From Chionis minor (lineage: Eukaryota; Chordata; Aves; Charadriiformes; Chionididae), in the NCBI GenBank assembly GCA_013398295.1, contig VZSF01008738.1, forward strand, positions 183,501-247,500: a stretch of DNA of 64,000 nucleotides, in the 5' to 3' direction. The number at the start of each line of letters is the position of its first letter. Within the stretch, counting starts at the first letter, position 1. Made by a program: the position numbers and the translations under genes. The notes beneath the pieces are model-generated. The model did no database searches, had not been told where the DNA came from, and saw only the letters and a list, made by a program, of their open reading frames with translations. Below, in pieces: positions 1 to 12,130 of this stretch.

Positions 1-1769
1 TGTACATTTAGTGGTCATCCCTCATCTTGGCAGTGTTATTCCTCTGATTCTTTGTTTCCTACCCAGCTTCAAAATGTGTCAAGAATGTTGTTTGCGAATG
101 GGGATAGTTTGACTGTATGTATGATTTTGTGCCTTCAGCTTTGAATCCCTTGTGGAGCTCCAAATCTGAGTCTTTTCATCGCGTTTTTCTTCCCTAGATG
201 CTTAACGCATTTAGGCAGGTATAAAAATGTCTGACTACAGACAGCACATGTACTCCTCAGGCCGCAAGATTATTTCTCTCAAGAGTGGTTGGTTGTAGAT
301 GTTGTCCTGTCGGTTTAAGGAGTTCCAAAATACTGCCTTCTTAAAGAACAAGTCAGTTTAGTAAACTGCCTCACTCGGAGCTTGGCAATGTCCTTGCTCT
401 TGGTCACACTTACTCTTAGTCACGTGGGAGATTTACGAATCTTGGATTTAGCAGTAGAGTTTAGTATCTTGTGCAGAGCTATCAAATGGTCTGTTAAATA
501 TGGAAATCCATACTTCAATGCAACACATTTTTTCCTTCGCTGTCTGAGGCTGTCGGGAGGTATTAAGCTTCGTCCTCAGCTCCCTCTGAATCAGATTCTT
601 GTTCACAATGCAAATTAAAAATACTGGACAATTAAGTTTATGTGGTAGTCATACTTTAAATCCGGTAGGTAATACCAGAGGCTCTCATATTTGATCTACG
701 CGGTTCCTCTGAGTGTTTTTGCTGTTTTATGGCATTGCCCTATCAAGGGAGTATTATTTATATGATATAATCCTCACTTGGTTCTGGTTTATTAAATGAA
801 AGGAATGTGTTAGGCAGTCAGTTCTTAAGAGGTCTGGAATCTGGACTGTAATTGAATCCATTCCCTCTCAGCTAATTTATGTAATCTGATGAGAAACAAG
901 TGTAATACAATTTGTTCAAAGAAAATGGAGAATGTTCACTCTGTGGAACCATACCAAAAAAAGCTGTCTGAATGAAGAAGCACAGCAAAAGACAAAGTTT
1001 GGGCTGCCTTCTGTCTGATGGGTCCTGCTCTGAGCGTCTCTCCTAGTGAAGGAGGATGAAACGAACGCCTCGCAGTACAACTGTACTATTTTAATCTTGT
1101 GTGAACCCCTGCCCTGTTTTTTCATTGGTTTTCTGTGGCAGTGTGCGAGATAGGGTATTTCTGATACTGTTACACGTTTTATCCTCACACCTGGCTTGTG
1201 GCTGCCGGGTTTTCATTTCGTATTGCTAGCGGGCACATTCTTTTCTACAACGGCCAGGTAAGGAGCCATTTACTGTAGAACACGGGTCTGAGATTTCCCC
1301 CTGAACTAATGGTCTGAAATCTCCTGCTTATCTCATCAGCAGTGAAACCGGTTGGGTTTTGGCCCTGGCACGCATCAGTCTGCGCATGGGAGGTCCGGCA
1401 TTCCGGGCCTGCTGGTGATGCGCCTCGTCTGCGATAGAAGTGCATCATGACACGGGGGCGCTGCCAGACACAGCCTGTTGTACTTTGTTACTGGCAGGAG
1501 CCGTCCCAGCTGATTCTGCCCTTCTCCGCTTGTAGTTCAGCTGTGGTCTCTTTTGGCTGCGAGTGGGCGCAGCATTCGGCAGTCGTTCATTAAGTGGGGT
1601 TGGAATTCCCTCCCATTTTATTGTCAGGTATATTCTAAGATACCATCTCTTAATCTGTAAAGACCTGTAGGCCATATCGTGGCCAGCAATACGTTCTCAA
1701 GCGTGGGGCATGAGGCAACTTCTCCCTTCCCTGCTGTACCCCGCACCCCGCAGGTTTGAGAGCAATTGT

Positions 1770-2170
1770 CAGAAGAGCGCTGCTCCTACCCGGCTCACCC
1801 AGACGAGAGCCGAGAAGGAAGAAGTCGCATTTTCCCACTTTGCGGCGCGGGCGGTCCGGCCGTGCCAGGCAGGAGACGCGCAGAGAACTTCTCCTACCTG
1901 GAGGAGCGGGCGGCGGGAGCCGACCTGAGCCCCAGCCGTGCCCCCGGCGCAGCGAGGCGGCAGCGACCCGCACGCAGGGGTTGTGGTAATCCCAGAATCC
2001 AGCCCAGAGCCTCTGGAAATTGTGTCTCCCCGGGCAGCGTGTGCCCTGTGGCCGCCTGCGAACTCATTGATTCCAGCGGCCGGAGGCAGGAGCAGCAGCT
2101 GACGGACGCCGGCGGCAGGAGCCTGTACGTGGTGCCACCGTTACCGTGGGTCTCCCCGCAGCTTTGAGAG
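1770..2170. other. CpG-rich patch
   Basis: CpG dinucleotides are dense here and G+C is well above the flanks, with long overlapping open frames in several phases as expected from few stop codons. No start, splice or homology evidence ties it to a transcript. It may be an orphan CpG island inside the CFAP299 intron. Confidence 0.4.
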
Positions 2171-4402
2171 AGCAGGACGGCGAAGGGAGGGTGTTAGGGG
2201 AGAGCAGGCTGTGTTTGTTGGGGTGCTTTCTGCGTTTTGCAAGCGTAACAGGAGGTTGTCCGTGTTAGCTGGAGGATCCGCAGTTAGCCGTTGCTCCTGC
2301 AGCCCTGCCGCCCGTCAGCGTCCTGCCGTTGCCTCTGAAAGGGGAACCCCTCGGTCACCCCCTCGTGGCGCGGGTCCGCGGGAGCCTGCCGTGCCGCTCG
2401 CCAGCTGCCCCAGCTGGTGCCAGAGAAGTCAGCTTCTCAGCCGTGTCGCGTGCCTGCAAAGCAGAAGCTCGTGAGTGTCCCTAATGACCTGATGCTACAG
2501 ATACAGACCGCGGCTCAAGTCCAGACTTCATTTCAGGAAAAAGGTAAAAACATCCCGAGTTTCCAAAATGTGCAATCACCATTCGAGGAGAGGATGAGGC
2601 AGATTCCGCCCTGTAATTTGCAGGGATTACCGTACTGCTACTAATATTACTGCGTGAAAGAATTCAGGGTTGAGAAAAAAAATACCTCTCTTGAACATCC
2701 CAGTTGTGGGAGAACTTTGCTGTGACTGGTAAGAGTCAGTTTCGCCAGATCTATTAGAAAAGACATGCCTGTTTCAAGCAGTTTGACAAAGGCAGTAATC
2801 TGTTTTGTAGTTCACAGAAAAGTAGATACGTTTTTTTCAGTTGTTTGTTATCATTCTTAATGTTTACAAAACCATCTGGGTCTTTGGTTACAGCTGTGCT
2901 CTGTGTTTGTTGACCAACGTGCACATCGTGCCGAGCCGGTGGCTGCTGAGGCTTTGGGGAGAGCGGTGGCAGGTGGCGTGAGGTGAGGGATGGTGCCGCT
3001 CCAGGCGTGTCAGCGGGAGCCCTTCACCGTCCGCAGGGGAAAACGTTCTTCCGGCTGTTCATCTGTGACTCCAGAGCCCTTCCCTTGTGTCGTGGGATTC
3101 ATCGTACGTGAGACCTAGTGTCTTCACTCACCGATAGCGTGGACTCATTCTTGGCCGTTTTCAGTACCTACGCTGCTGTTGCTCGCGACAGGGTTTATGG
3201 CTCAGCCAGTCTCCTGTTAGGTTCCTACGTTGGCGTGTGGCTGTCCCGTGTTCGGCAGCCGGGACTTTTCGTCATAGTCTTTGCATCGTCTGGAGGTGAA
3301 GGGATGGCGTTGTGCCGACAGGAGCAGGGCAGTGCACACGTCCAGGGGATAATTCTGAGCCGCCGCGCAGGCTGGCGAGCGATGGAGAGCAAAGCGGCAG
3401 GTAGATGCGTAGGCAGAAAGGACTTTCAGACTTGACGTTTGCATGCGTGAGAAGAAAATTCCATTGCTGCCAACTCAGTAAATGTTTAATTTGGAGATGC
3501 GTGCTTCCACATCTGGCTTGTACTTAAATACAGCAGATACTACTTTTCACTTTTAATTTCTCTCTCTTTTTCAATTCAAACTTCAATCTCGTAAGAAAGG
3601 TAGAGTCTCTTAAGAGGAAAGGTTGGCTTTTTACAGCTCTAAACAAACTAGCTGTATGCATTTGAAATAGGGAAATGGAAACTACCAATTGCTAAACTCC
3701 TAGGAGAGGAAAAAATTGTAACCTCGGGGAAAAGCTATCTTGCCCTCCTTGTCAGTGAGGCCGTGCTATCACCAGAAAGAACAGATGAGTAGGAGAAACC
3801 TCTCAGAAAACAGCAATTGGTGAAGCACTTGTCTGGAGCGCGATTTGAGTTAAAGCTTCTGTGTGCAATTTGAGAATCGGAAACGATTCACGGCTGTTTA
3901 CCCGTGAAGACAGTGTTACGGTGCACAGACGGATGCGTGAGGCCAGTAGACCTACACGCGATAGCTCTTCCTCCTCTCGCCGATTCCCCGAAAATAAAGG
4001 GAACGATTGTGCGGTACTTGCCTGTGCCTTCACTCATTCCAGGGGAGCGCCGCGGGCCGCGAGATCAAATCCGATGGATCTTGCCTCGCCAGATAGCTGC
4101 GTATCTTCCCACCAGCCTCCGTTCTCTCCTAACGTGGACCAGAAACGATACTGAATTAATCTTTGCAATGCTGACAATAGATGGTGGGGCCGTCGGCCTG
4201 GTTTTTATCAAGCTCTCCTAAATCGCCGGGTTGTTTGCGTAGGATCTGCCAGTCAACGTGCTGCAAGCCCGGCCGTGTCTCACGCGGGGAGAAGGGGCCT
4301 GACCCTCTCGGGCTGAATGTTTAAAGGTGCCCACCAGAACGGGCTTTCTGGCCTGACTTCGGCGTCATTAATAATACTAGAAACAATAGCAGCTAATGGG
4401 CG

Positions 4403-4422
4403 AGGTCCCAAACAAGGGACCT
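4403..4422. repeat. Short perfect inverted repeat
   Basis: AGGTCCC at 4403-4409 is followed by a six-base spacer and its exact reverse complement GGGACCT at 4416-4422. The surrounding sequence is A/T-rich with TAAT-type homeodomain cores (for example CTAATTAG at 4421-4428). This may be a transcription-factor palindrome or chance. Confidence 0.5.
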
Positions 4423-5344
4423 AATTAGGCATTCACTTAACCGCTTTTGTATTTAGAGAAACGCTTAAAGCCTGTGTTTGCATGCTTTTCCAAGAAAAAA
4501 AACTGTACGAGGACCCTCGATCGGAGCTTTAATTACTGTCTTTGCTCACGAAACGTTAAGCAGCACCGTGATCAGCTGCATTGCTTATTCAAAATGTGTG
4601 TTGGAAAGAACGAGTGTGTCCAGTGTGGAGGGAGGCAGCGCAGGGGGCAGCGCAGCATGTTGCCCGTCCCGCCCGCGTCGGCTCTGGCGCAGCGAGCGTG
4701 GCTTTGGTTTGCGTTGTGGTATTGCTCTTGAGTCATGGCCACCATAGGGGGGGTTTACAATGAGGCTGCGGCGTTTCGTAGTTTTGCGAGTGCTTTTCTG
4801 GAAACGTTGCGCCTTCGGTTTGCTGTCCGGCCGTACGAGCGTCAGCCGGAGAGCTGCGTGCTGATCCTCCGGCAGCGTGGGATTCCTGCCACGCATGGGT
4901 GCCTGAGAAACCGCTTTTTCCTTCTAGTTAGACCAGGAAATAGCTGTGGCCGAAGTCGGTACGTCCAGATTTTTTTAATGGATGGCTGTGTGGAATAACT
5001 AGTACTTTCTCCAGTTGCCAACTGTATCCTAGTGAAAATGATGGCAAAATTCTCCTGTGCTGCGTTGATACATGACGGTGTGGCTTTGGTTGCCAGCTGC
5101 TGTAGGTAAGCGGTGCACGTGTGACAGACAGGGTTAAACTGGAGAATGGCTCCGGACGGACAGCACGTACCCGTGCCTGGCCTACGGGACCAGGGGCTGT
5201 TTCTGGAGGATCAACTTCCAGAACGCAGAATGAGTACGGAGGGAGGGATCTGTTTTAAATCCTTGAAAAAACTTTCCCTGAGATTTCCAAAACTATCATT
5301 TGGGAAAGACCTAGTATCTTTAAAATGTTCGGGGCGGGTGAAGA

Positions 5345-5362
5345 GAGGGGGGGGGGGGNGGG
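5345..5362. repeat. Poly-G run with an unresolved base
   Basis: An almost pure G homopolymer with an N at 5359. It is low-complexity sequence and its length is probably not accurate. Confidence 0.8.
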
Positions 5363-6125
5363 AGAGACGGGGAACAAGCCCTGATGAGCTCAGGATAACT
5401 TGGTGATTACTGGCTTTTGTGGCTGCGTTTTCCAAGCTCTCCTGCCTGAGCCCTGTCAATAGTTAAAGATCCAATGAAGGATGGATACGCAACTGGATTT
5501 GCCACATCCTTGGTGAGGTCTGAGCAATCACGGTCTTGAAATAAACATTTGGTTGAAAAATTCCTCAGTACCCCGAACTGAATCTGCTTCTCTCCTGTGC
5601 TGCAGCAGAGCTCTGCAAGTAATTTGATCCCGTACAAAAAAGTGTTTCCAGTTAAAAGTTCTTGTTTAGTATCACTGCGTTTTCCCTTACTTTTCAGTTA
5701 TTGTGATACCACAGTTATCACGGTGATTAATGTGGTGGGTTTTCTTCTCCTGCATGACGCTGGTTAATCTTTCTTTGTGTGGAAATGTCTCAGGCTTCTT
5801 ACGATTTCACTGCTCATCCTCAGATCTCATCAGCGAAAAGTAAAAATCAACAGCATCTTATAGGATCTTCTTTTCTGTCCACAATGATCACATCACAGGT
5901 ACTTCATCAAAACCAAGTTCGTGTAATTGCAGTCATTTTCAGTTTGTTTCTACAAGTATCCTTAAAAAGGAACAGACGCTTTATAAGCAATGCGCGCTGG
6001 CTGTATCGCTTCTTCGTGCCACCATATCGCGGTACTTCGGAAGGTAAAGAAAGCAAACGCCTGGCCTCTAGCACAGGTCTGCACGGATAAATAGATAATT
6101 TCTCTGTGCGTGTTTTGATTGCTTA

Positions 6126-6172
6126 AAAAAAAAGGGGGGGGGGGGGGGGGCCCANAAAAGGGGGGGGGGGGG
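6126..6172. repeat. Poly-A/poly-G low-complexity run with an unresolved base
   Basis: A short A-run passes into about 17 G residues, then CCCA, an N at 6155, AAAA and another G-run. The pattern looks like a collapsed or misread homopolymer rather than reliable sequence. Confidence 0.8.
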
Positions 6173-7897
6173 CAGGCACACAATCTTTTTCTGTTTGTTT
6201 GCACTACAGAGTTCGTATTTATGTTTGTGAAAATCATTATATGACACACAATAGTGATGTTATTTTCAAAACATCCCGAAGGCACCCATGCTTATGGAGA
6301 GCAGATGGAAGCCTGGTTCGTGAGTCAGTAAACCTTCAGGAGAAAGCCCGAGGGTTGCGTTTCAGCCTCATCTACTTCAAGACAGGGCAGCTTGCTTAAT
6401 GCCAACAGGGGGTATGCCAAGCAGGAATAATGCGTCTCAGTTGCAAAATACCGGGAATGTTAAAAAGTGTGTTGTGTCCTTTTTCACTTTTTTTTTCCCC
6501 CCCCTGTTATCCAACATACATACATCCTCCCTCCTCTGCCTCGGTGAAATAGGTGTATTACTTCATTTTCCTCATCTTTAGTTTTGCTTTAAATTTTTTT
6601 GCTCTTTCCCGGTTTTCTTGGTCTACAAATTTTCTTAATTCCTCCGGCCTCCTTCTCGCCTCTCACTCACAGACGCTTACGGAGAGCTCACAAAATTGGG
6701 TGTTCCTCTGGGAAGCCTGGTAACAATCCTTTGCGCCTGTGTTTCTCATGGAAACGAGAATCTCTCGTGGCCGAAGCCCCGTCGCCGTGCTCTCCGATGC
6801 CGTGGTGTGACAGTGGCAGTGACGCAGCTCTCGCCCGGGGTGCCGCGGTGTCGTTTCGGCAGGGCAGGAGCAGCCCTGCCTGGTTTCACAGCTTGCGGCT
6901 CGGGTCGCGGTGACCGCCCAGCGCGGCTCTCGGAGCTTTTCCTTTTCCCTTTTATCCCGGGCTTAATGGTCGAGTGGCAGGGAGTTCCCGTGCTTGTCCA
7001 AGTGAGCCCAGCGGGGGCTTGTTCAGCGCAGTCCGAGTCTCGCAGCCCCGGTAAATTCCTCTGGTGCTTTTCCAGGGGCTGAAGTATGAGACCAATTTAA
7101 GGAAATCATGTAATGCGGTGCACTAGTAAAGATACCATACATCTGCACGTGATGACAACTTAACGGCAGGTACTCAATGGGTCCCACAGGTTATTTTTAT
7201 TACGTCTCTGAAAATGACCACAAGCTAGGAAAGTGACTTAATTCCTTTCACTGACAGGGCATTTTTGGAGGGTATGTTTTTCCTCCGCTATGAGCTTTAA
7301 ATAGGCTGCCCCCCTCCTGCCGGCCCCCTTTCTTGATTAATGCCTGGAGACTGTGGATTTAGAATGACATTCCAGGCTGATCTAGTAACAAGGTTTGGAT
7401 GTGAAAGCTGCGCGCGTCGAGCCAAGCTGGAGTGCGGGCTGTGCCAGAAGTGCATTGTTTCGGCGCTCTGTCTGGGCAGTGCACCTGCACCTATGCGCCG
7501 GAGCTGCCACCGAGGAAACCTTCCTGCGATCCTGCTTCTCATTACATCCCCAGATCAAAACGTTCTCGGTAACGACATGGTATCTGGCTAGCTCTCTCTC
7601 CGGCACTGGTATGCCCTGAGGTTTGCGGGATACTGATACCACGCTTTCCAAGATGTTCAAAAGCTTGGATAAACATTTGGTAATACGGATTTATGGCCTT
7701 CTGTGCGCAGGCAGATCACACATGTTGTAACCACACTGAAAATATTTCCTGAGGAACAGCGGGAGAAGGGGTGGGAGAAGCACGGGCTAGCATTTAAGGT
7801 GGGGAAGAAAAGGTAATTCTTTTGTTCTTAGTGCTCTCGGGGAGCTAATGGTACCATTTAAAGCAGTTACTAGAGTTAGTGAGGTAAGGAGAGGTGC

Positions 7898-7914
7898 TTT
7901 TTTTTTTTTTTTTN
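7898..7914. repeat. Poly-T run ending in an unresolved base
   Basis: Sixteen consecutive T residues followed by N at 7914. The length is uncertain. Confidence 0.85.
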
Positions 7915-10900
7915 CATTCAAAATATTTCTCACGTCATATAATCCCACGTATATCGTATAATGCCGCAGCATTTAAACCCAACCTTTTCAGCCCAGAACT
8001 GATACTGAAGTAATAAGATTTGACACTTCCAATGAAAACCCCACAACTGAGTAATCACACCTCTTGCATCTGCTGAAATAAACAAGGAGACAGAAAACGT
8101 TTTGAGAATGGAAGCCCTACTATTTGTTCGATTTGTTCAACTACGCTGAACACCAAGGGAGGGACAAAGAAGCGGGAGCGCTACCCCTGATCTAGGAATT
8201 CCCATGTGGCTTCAGACCTACGTGTCTGAGAGGAAGAGACGCGGTGGCCACGTGAGAGCGTGATACTCGTCCCGCTGGCGTTGCGTCGGATGACAAGGCG
8301 CACGTGGACAGGAAGGGCGTTTTGGCTGAGGCTGCGTGCCGTGGATGCCCCTTCCCTCGTCTGCAGGGCGCAGGAACGGTGGGATTCAGGCACGCCGGCA
8401 GCAGGGGCACGGCGGAGCTGGGAGCTGTTACGGGACGTGGTTTGCCAGAGCGTATTTACTTACGTTTAATAGATGGGTGTTGATAGGCTTCCGTCTTTAA
8501 TTCTCCAGTAACTTTCACTATGTTCGCATTTCCACTTAAACACTGATACATGCCCACAAATACCTTTTGATGTACGTGTTTCTTGCAAAATTATAACTTG
8601 ACGTTAAAAAAAATGAAGTGTAATGCTAATTATGTTGCGTTCCGTACTTGTGAAATTCTGTCTTGAAGAAGGCGGGTGACAGGTTTTAAAAGAAATGTAT
8701 AGGAGGCAGGAGTTGTGGTAGCGTATGGCTCTAGTTGGATGCATAGGAACCGGTAAATTTCTTCAGCTTCTGGTTGAGAATGTCCCTTTCTCTTATTGTT
8801 GGACATGGCGATATCCTGTTCTCTGTAAGACACATGTATTGTATTTCCAGGACTCTAAAACATTCAACTACATTAAGCAGATGTGGAAAAACAATGATTA
8901 CATCAGTTATAAATCATAATATTGGAGAATCCAGCTCAAAACATTAGGGAGGGGAACAGCTTATCTATGTTTTTTAATTTAAAACTGCTAGAAAGTTATT
9001 AATCTGCTATAAGTCAAATTTTCCTATTGTTAAACCATTTTGCTATTCCCGTGTTTTGGGAAGCAATTGATCTTCATTTTTTCTTGTGTACGCCCCACGC
9101 ATACTGTCTTCAGAGAGAGATGTTTCTCGAAAACTCTTTTTGTAATTGTTTTGCTGCGTTCTGGTCTCTATCTTACATGTCCATTGCAGTTTGTAACGTT
9201 GCTGTGTGTGCTGCCGGGTAGGCGGACGTTCCCCATCATTGTCGCATTTTTGCTTTTCCCCTTGTCACCGGATCCCTTTCTGTGTTAGAGGACAATTCTT
9301 GCGTTTTCTTGCAGCCTTACAACTGTTGTTACCCACCCGTTAGTTAAAATCAGAATAATCGTACTGTAGCTCTCAAGGAACTTTATGGATGTGCTCTTTT
9401 GCAAAGTACGTAAAGGAGTTTGCCCTCTCTGGTTTTACGCCGTGAAACGCCACGCGTACATAAATGAGAGTTGTTCTTACGTTGCTCCTAAATGAAAGAT
9501 AAATTCCCAGGATTTGTAAACGGTGATTCTGAATATCCTTCTCTCAAAAAGAAGCGTCAGCTTTGGTCTAAAAGGGATTTTTTGCATTCGCCTCTCTGGA
9601 ATGGGGTTTCATTCGTGCTTAACGCGCAGATATGTGGAAGACACGTGAGGCCGTTCTCGCTGGAGCTTTGTCCTGGACCCGGCTGAGATTGAGGCTATTT
9701 ATTTTTTTCTTTTCTTTCCCGTAGAATCACGGTCTCTTTCACATATCAGAGCATCTTGGTCTTGGAGGATGCACAAGAGATGGGACCTGCTCCCATTCTC
9801 TGAATACTGCAAAACCTGCTCTGTTTTCTTTAGGGTGTTTCTTAAAACACTTAAAAGCAATAAACGTGGGGCAAAAGTTGAGGACGGGTTTATTCTACTA
9901 TCAAACTGATGAGGGTACGGAACCTGTCTCCAGGAGGTCTTCATCTACACTTCAGGCATTACGCGGCATTTACTTCTCCTCATGACTGTCGTAATGTTTT
10001 CCCTCATAATTGTTCTGTATTCTTACTTTTCTTGGTATGGTTTGGACAAGGTCAAACCATTGGCTTGATACTCCTCGCTTTAAATGCTTTCATTTGGAAC
10101 TAACACTAAAAATGATCTTTCAGCCTGTGAAAATCGTGTCTATGTTATGTTAGTGAAGAACTGGGATTATAATTTCTGTATTTTTTCCCATCTCTGGCTT
10201 TTGATCATTGCGCTTCCATCTGATTTACGTCAAACTTGTTTTCTTAACAGCACTGATGTTTGACGCTGAGCAACGTCTTAGCCGGATGCCTTAGACCCGA
10301 TTCGCCATTGTCAGAGCATTAATGCGATTCTGGGGTTTTATTTTGCCTCCCCAGCAGTTAAATTGCTTTGGCTGTTTTCCTGAGCGTTCGTTACCATCTA
10401 TGATTGTCTAGATGGCTGATTTATTTTTTAACAAACACTGTTAAACTTTTCTGTTTTGAGTAACTGTAAACTTCACAGCACTACGTGAAAGACTACGGGG
10501 AAAGACCTTTTCATCATGTTTTTAAACCGTGTCAGACCTTAACGAGGAGCGCAGCAGCCTTTGGAAGAGATCTCCCCCATGATTCCAGTGGGACTAAATT
10601 TACAGCTTCAACAGGAGCCGCACTGGTGCTGTTAGACCCGGCAGCAGGTTTTGAAGGAGAGCGCAAAATCTATTTGTTTTATATTATTTGTGATAATTTT
10701 CGCGTGTTGTGTGCTAGGGTGAATGTCTCGTGGAAAAGATGGGAATTTTTCAAACTTCCAAACCGATGCTCTGTCACAAAGTTAGTGAAATGAGGCAGTG
10801 TAAAATTCTGGAAGCCAGCAAAGTCACGCAGGAAAGTCCAATTAAAACTGTAGTATTGAGGCGTCTTAACCGTGGTCCCACTGTTCCTCTTTTTGGATGG

Positions 10901-11959
10901 GATGTTTAAAGTAGTTTGGCATTTTCAGTGTTGTTATATTGTTGATACTACATATTCGTACGTTTTGGTGGAGGTAAATGCGCAGCCCTGTCGTGGTCTG
11001 CGAGCAGCAAGCAGAAAAGGTTGATCAACATAAGCTAGAAAAAAATAGCTTTTAAGTGGTAGTGTGCTGAGGAGGTTGTTGTTGCAGTTTTCCTTCATCT
11101 GTGGCATGCAGTAATATCCTCTTTGCATTCGCATATGGAAGACAAACGGGGAGAGTGATTTTTCCTTAAAAACTGTACTGCAGATTTGGTTTGTTGAGTA
11201 GGTTTGTTCTTTATAGGGCTCCAGATTATGCAGTCATTGAAACGGCTGAATTAAGCATACGCCTTCTGGATACCTGATTCTTCAGATCTTAGAGAAAGGT
11301 GTAACGTTCACGTTGTCAGCTGTTGATCTGAACGGTCTTTTTTGGAACAGTTGTAGTGACTGCAGCCCCCGTAGTCCTACATTACCGTTTATCCAGTTTT
11401 GAACAGATTCTGTCATTCCGCACGCGGGCACGTACTTTCTTTGTTAGCTTCCTGTGATTCAGATGACCTCGGGTGGTTTGCAGCTCGTGTGAGTGACAGC
11501 GACCCCGGCCAACTCGCTCTTTTCAGGACACTCTCTCGGCATCCCCGCTCCGTCACAGCCGGTCCACAGTCTGTGTCCTCCCCCGTAAGAGCCGGCAGAT
11601 GCTTTCAAGCCGCCTGCCCCGTGTCCTCACGTACGCGGTGCCCCTCCAGCGCATGAAGCTCTCCTTCCACTTCTGTCTCCCTTTCCCACTTTTCCTGCTG
11701 TCTGCCGTCAACGTGTACCGTCTCTTCCTGTTCGTACAGCCTCTTCCCGGAATGGTTTTTCTGACCCAAGCATGTGCGGAGCTTTCAGTGCACTGTGTGG
11801 TGCTGTTGTACTCCATGTGTTTCATGTAGTTGGAGGAACTGGGGCCTCCATCCTTTTTATCCCTCCAGATTTCAAAGAGGTTCTGGTTATAGGCTGTTTC
11901 TCATTTTAGTGTGCAAGTAGATGACAGAGTTTGACTATCTAGTCATACATGTGTGTGTC

Positions 11960-12130
11960 TCGTGTGCATGAGCTTTGCAGTGGGATTACAAGCCATGAAT
12001 CTATTGTAGAGAAGAGATAAGGAATGCAAATGCTCTGCATGCCATTTTGCTTCATTAATATCGCAGCTCTGCCGCCTTGTTTGGATCAAAATAGAAGACG
12101 TTGCCTGCCTTGATGCCCTGTCATCTCTTT
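11960..12130. promoter_or_regulatory. Candidate intronic regulatory block with octamer site
   Basis: This low-CpG segment contains a perfect POU octamer ATGCAAAT at 12024-12031 and a nearby TTCATTAATA homeodomain-like site at 12050-12059. The texture differs from the CpG-rich sequence around it and resembles conserved noncoding elements near developmental genes. Conservation was not measured, so this is only a candidate. Confidence 0.2.
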
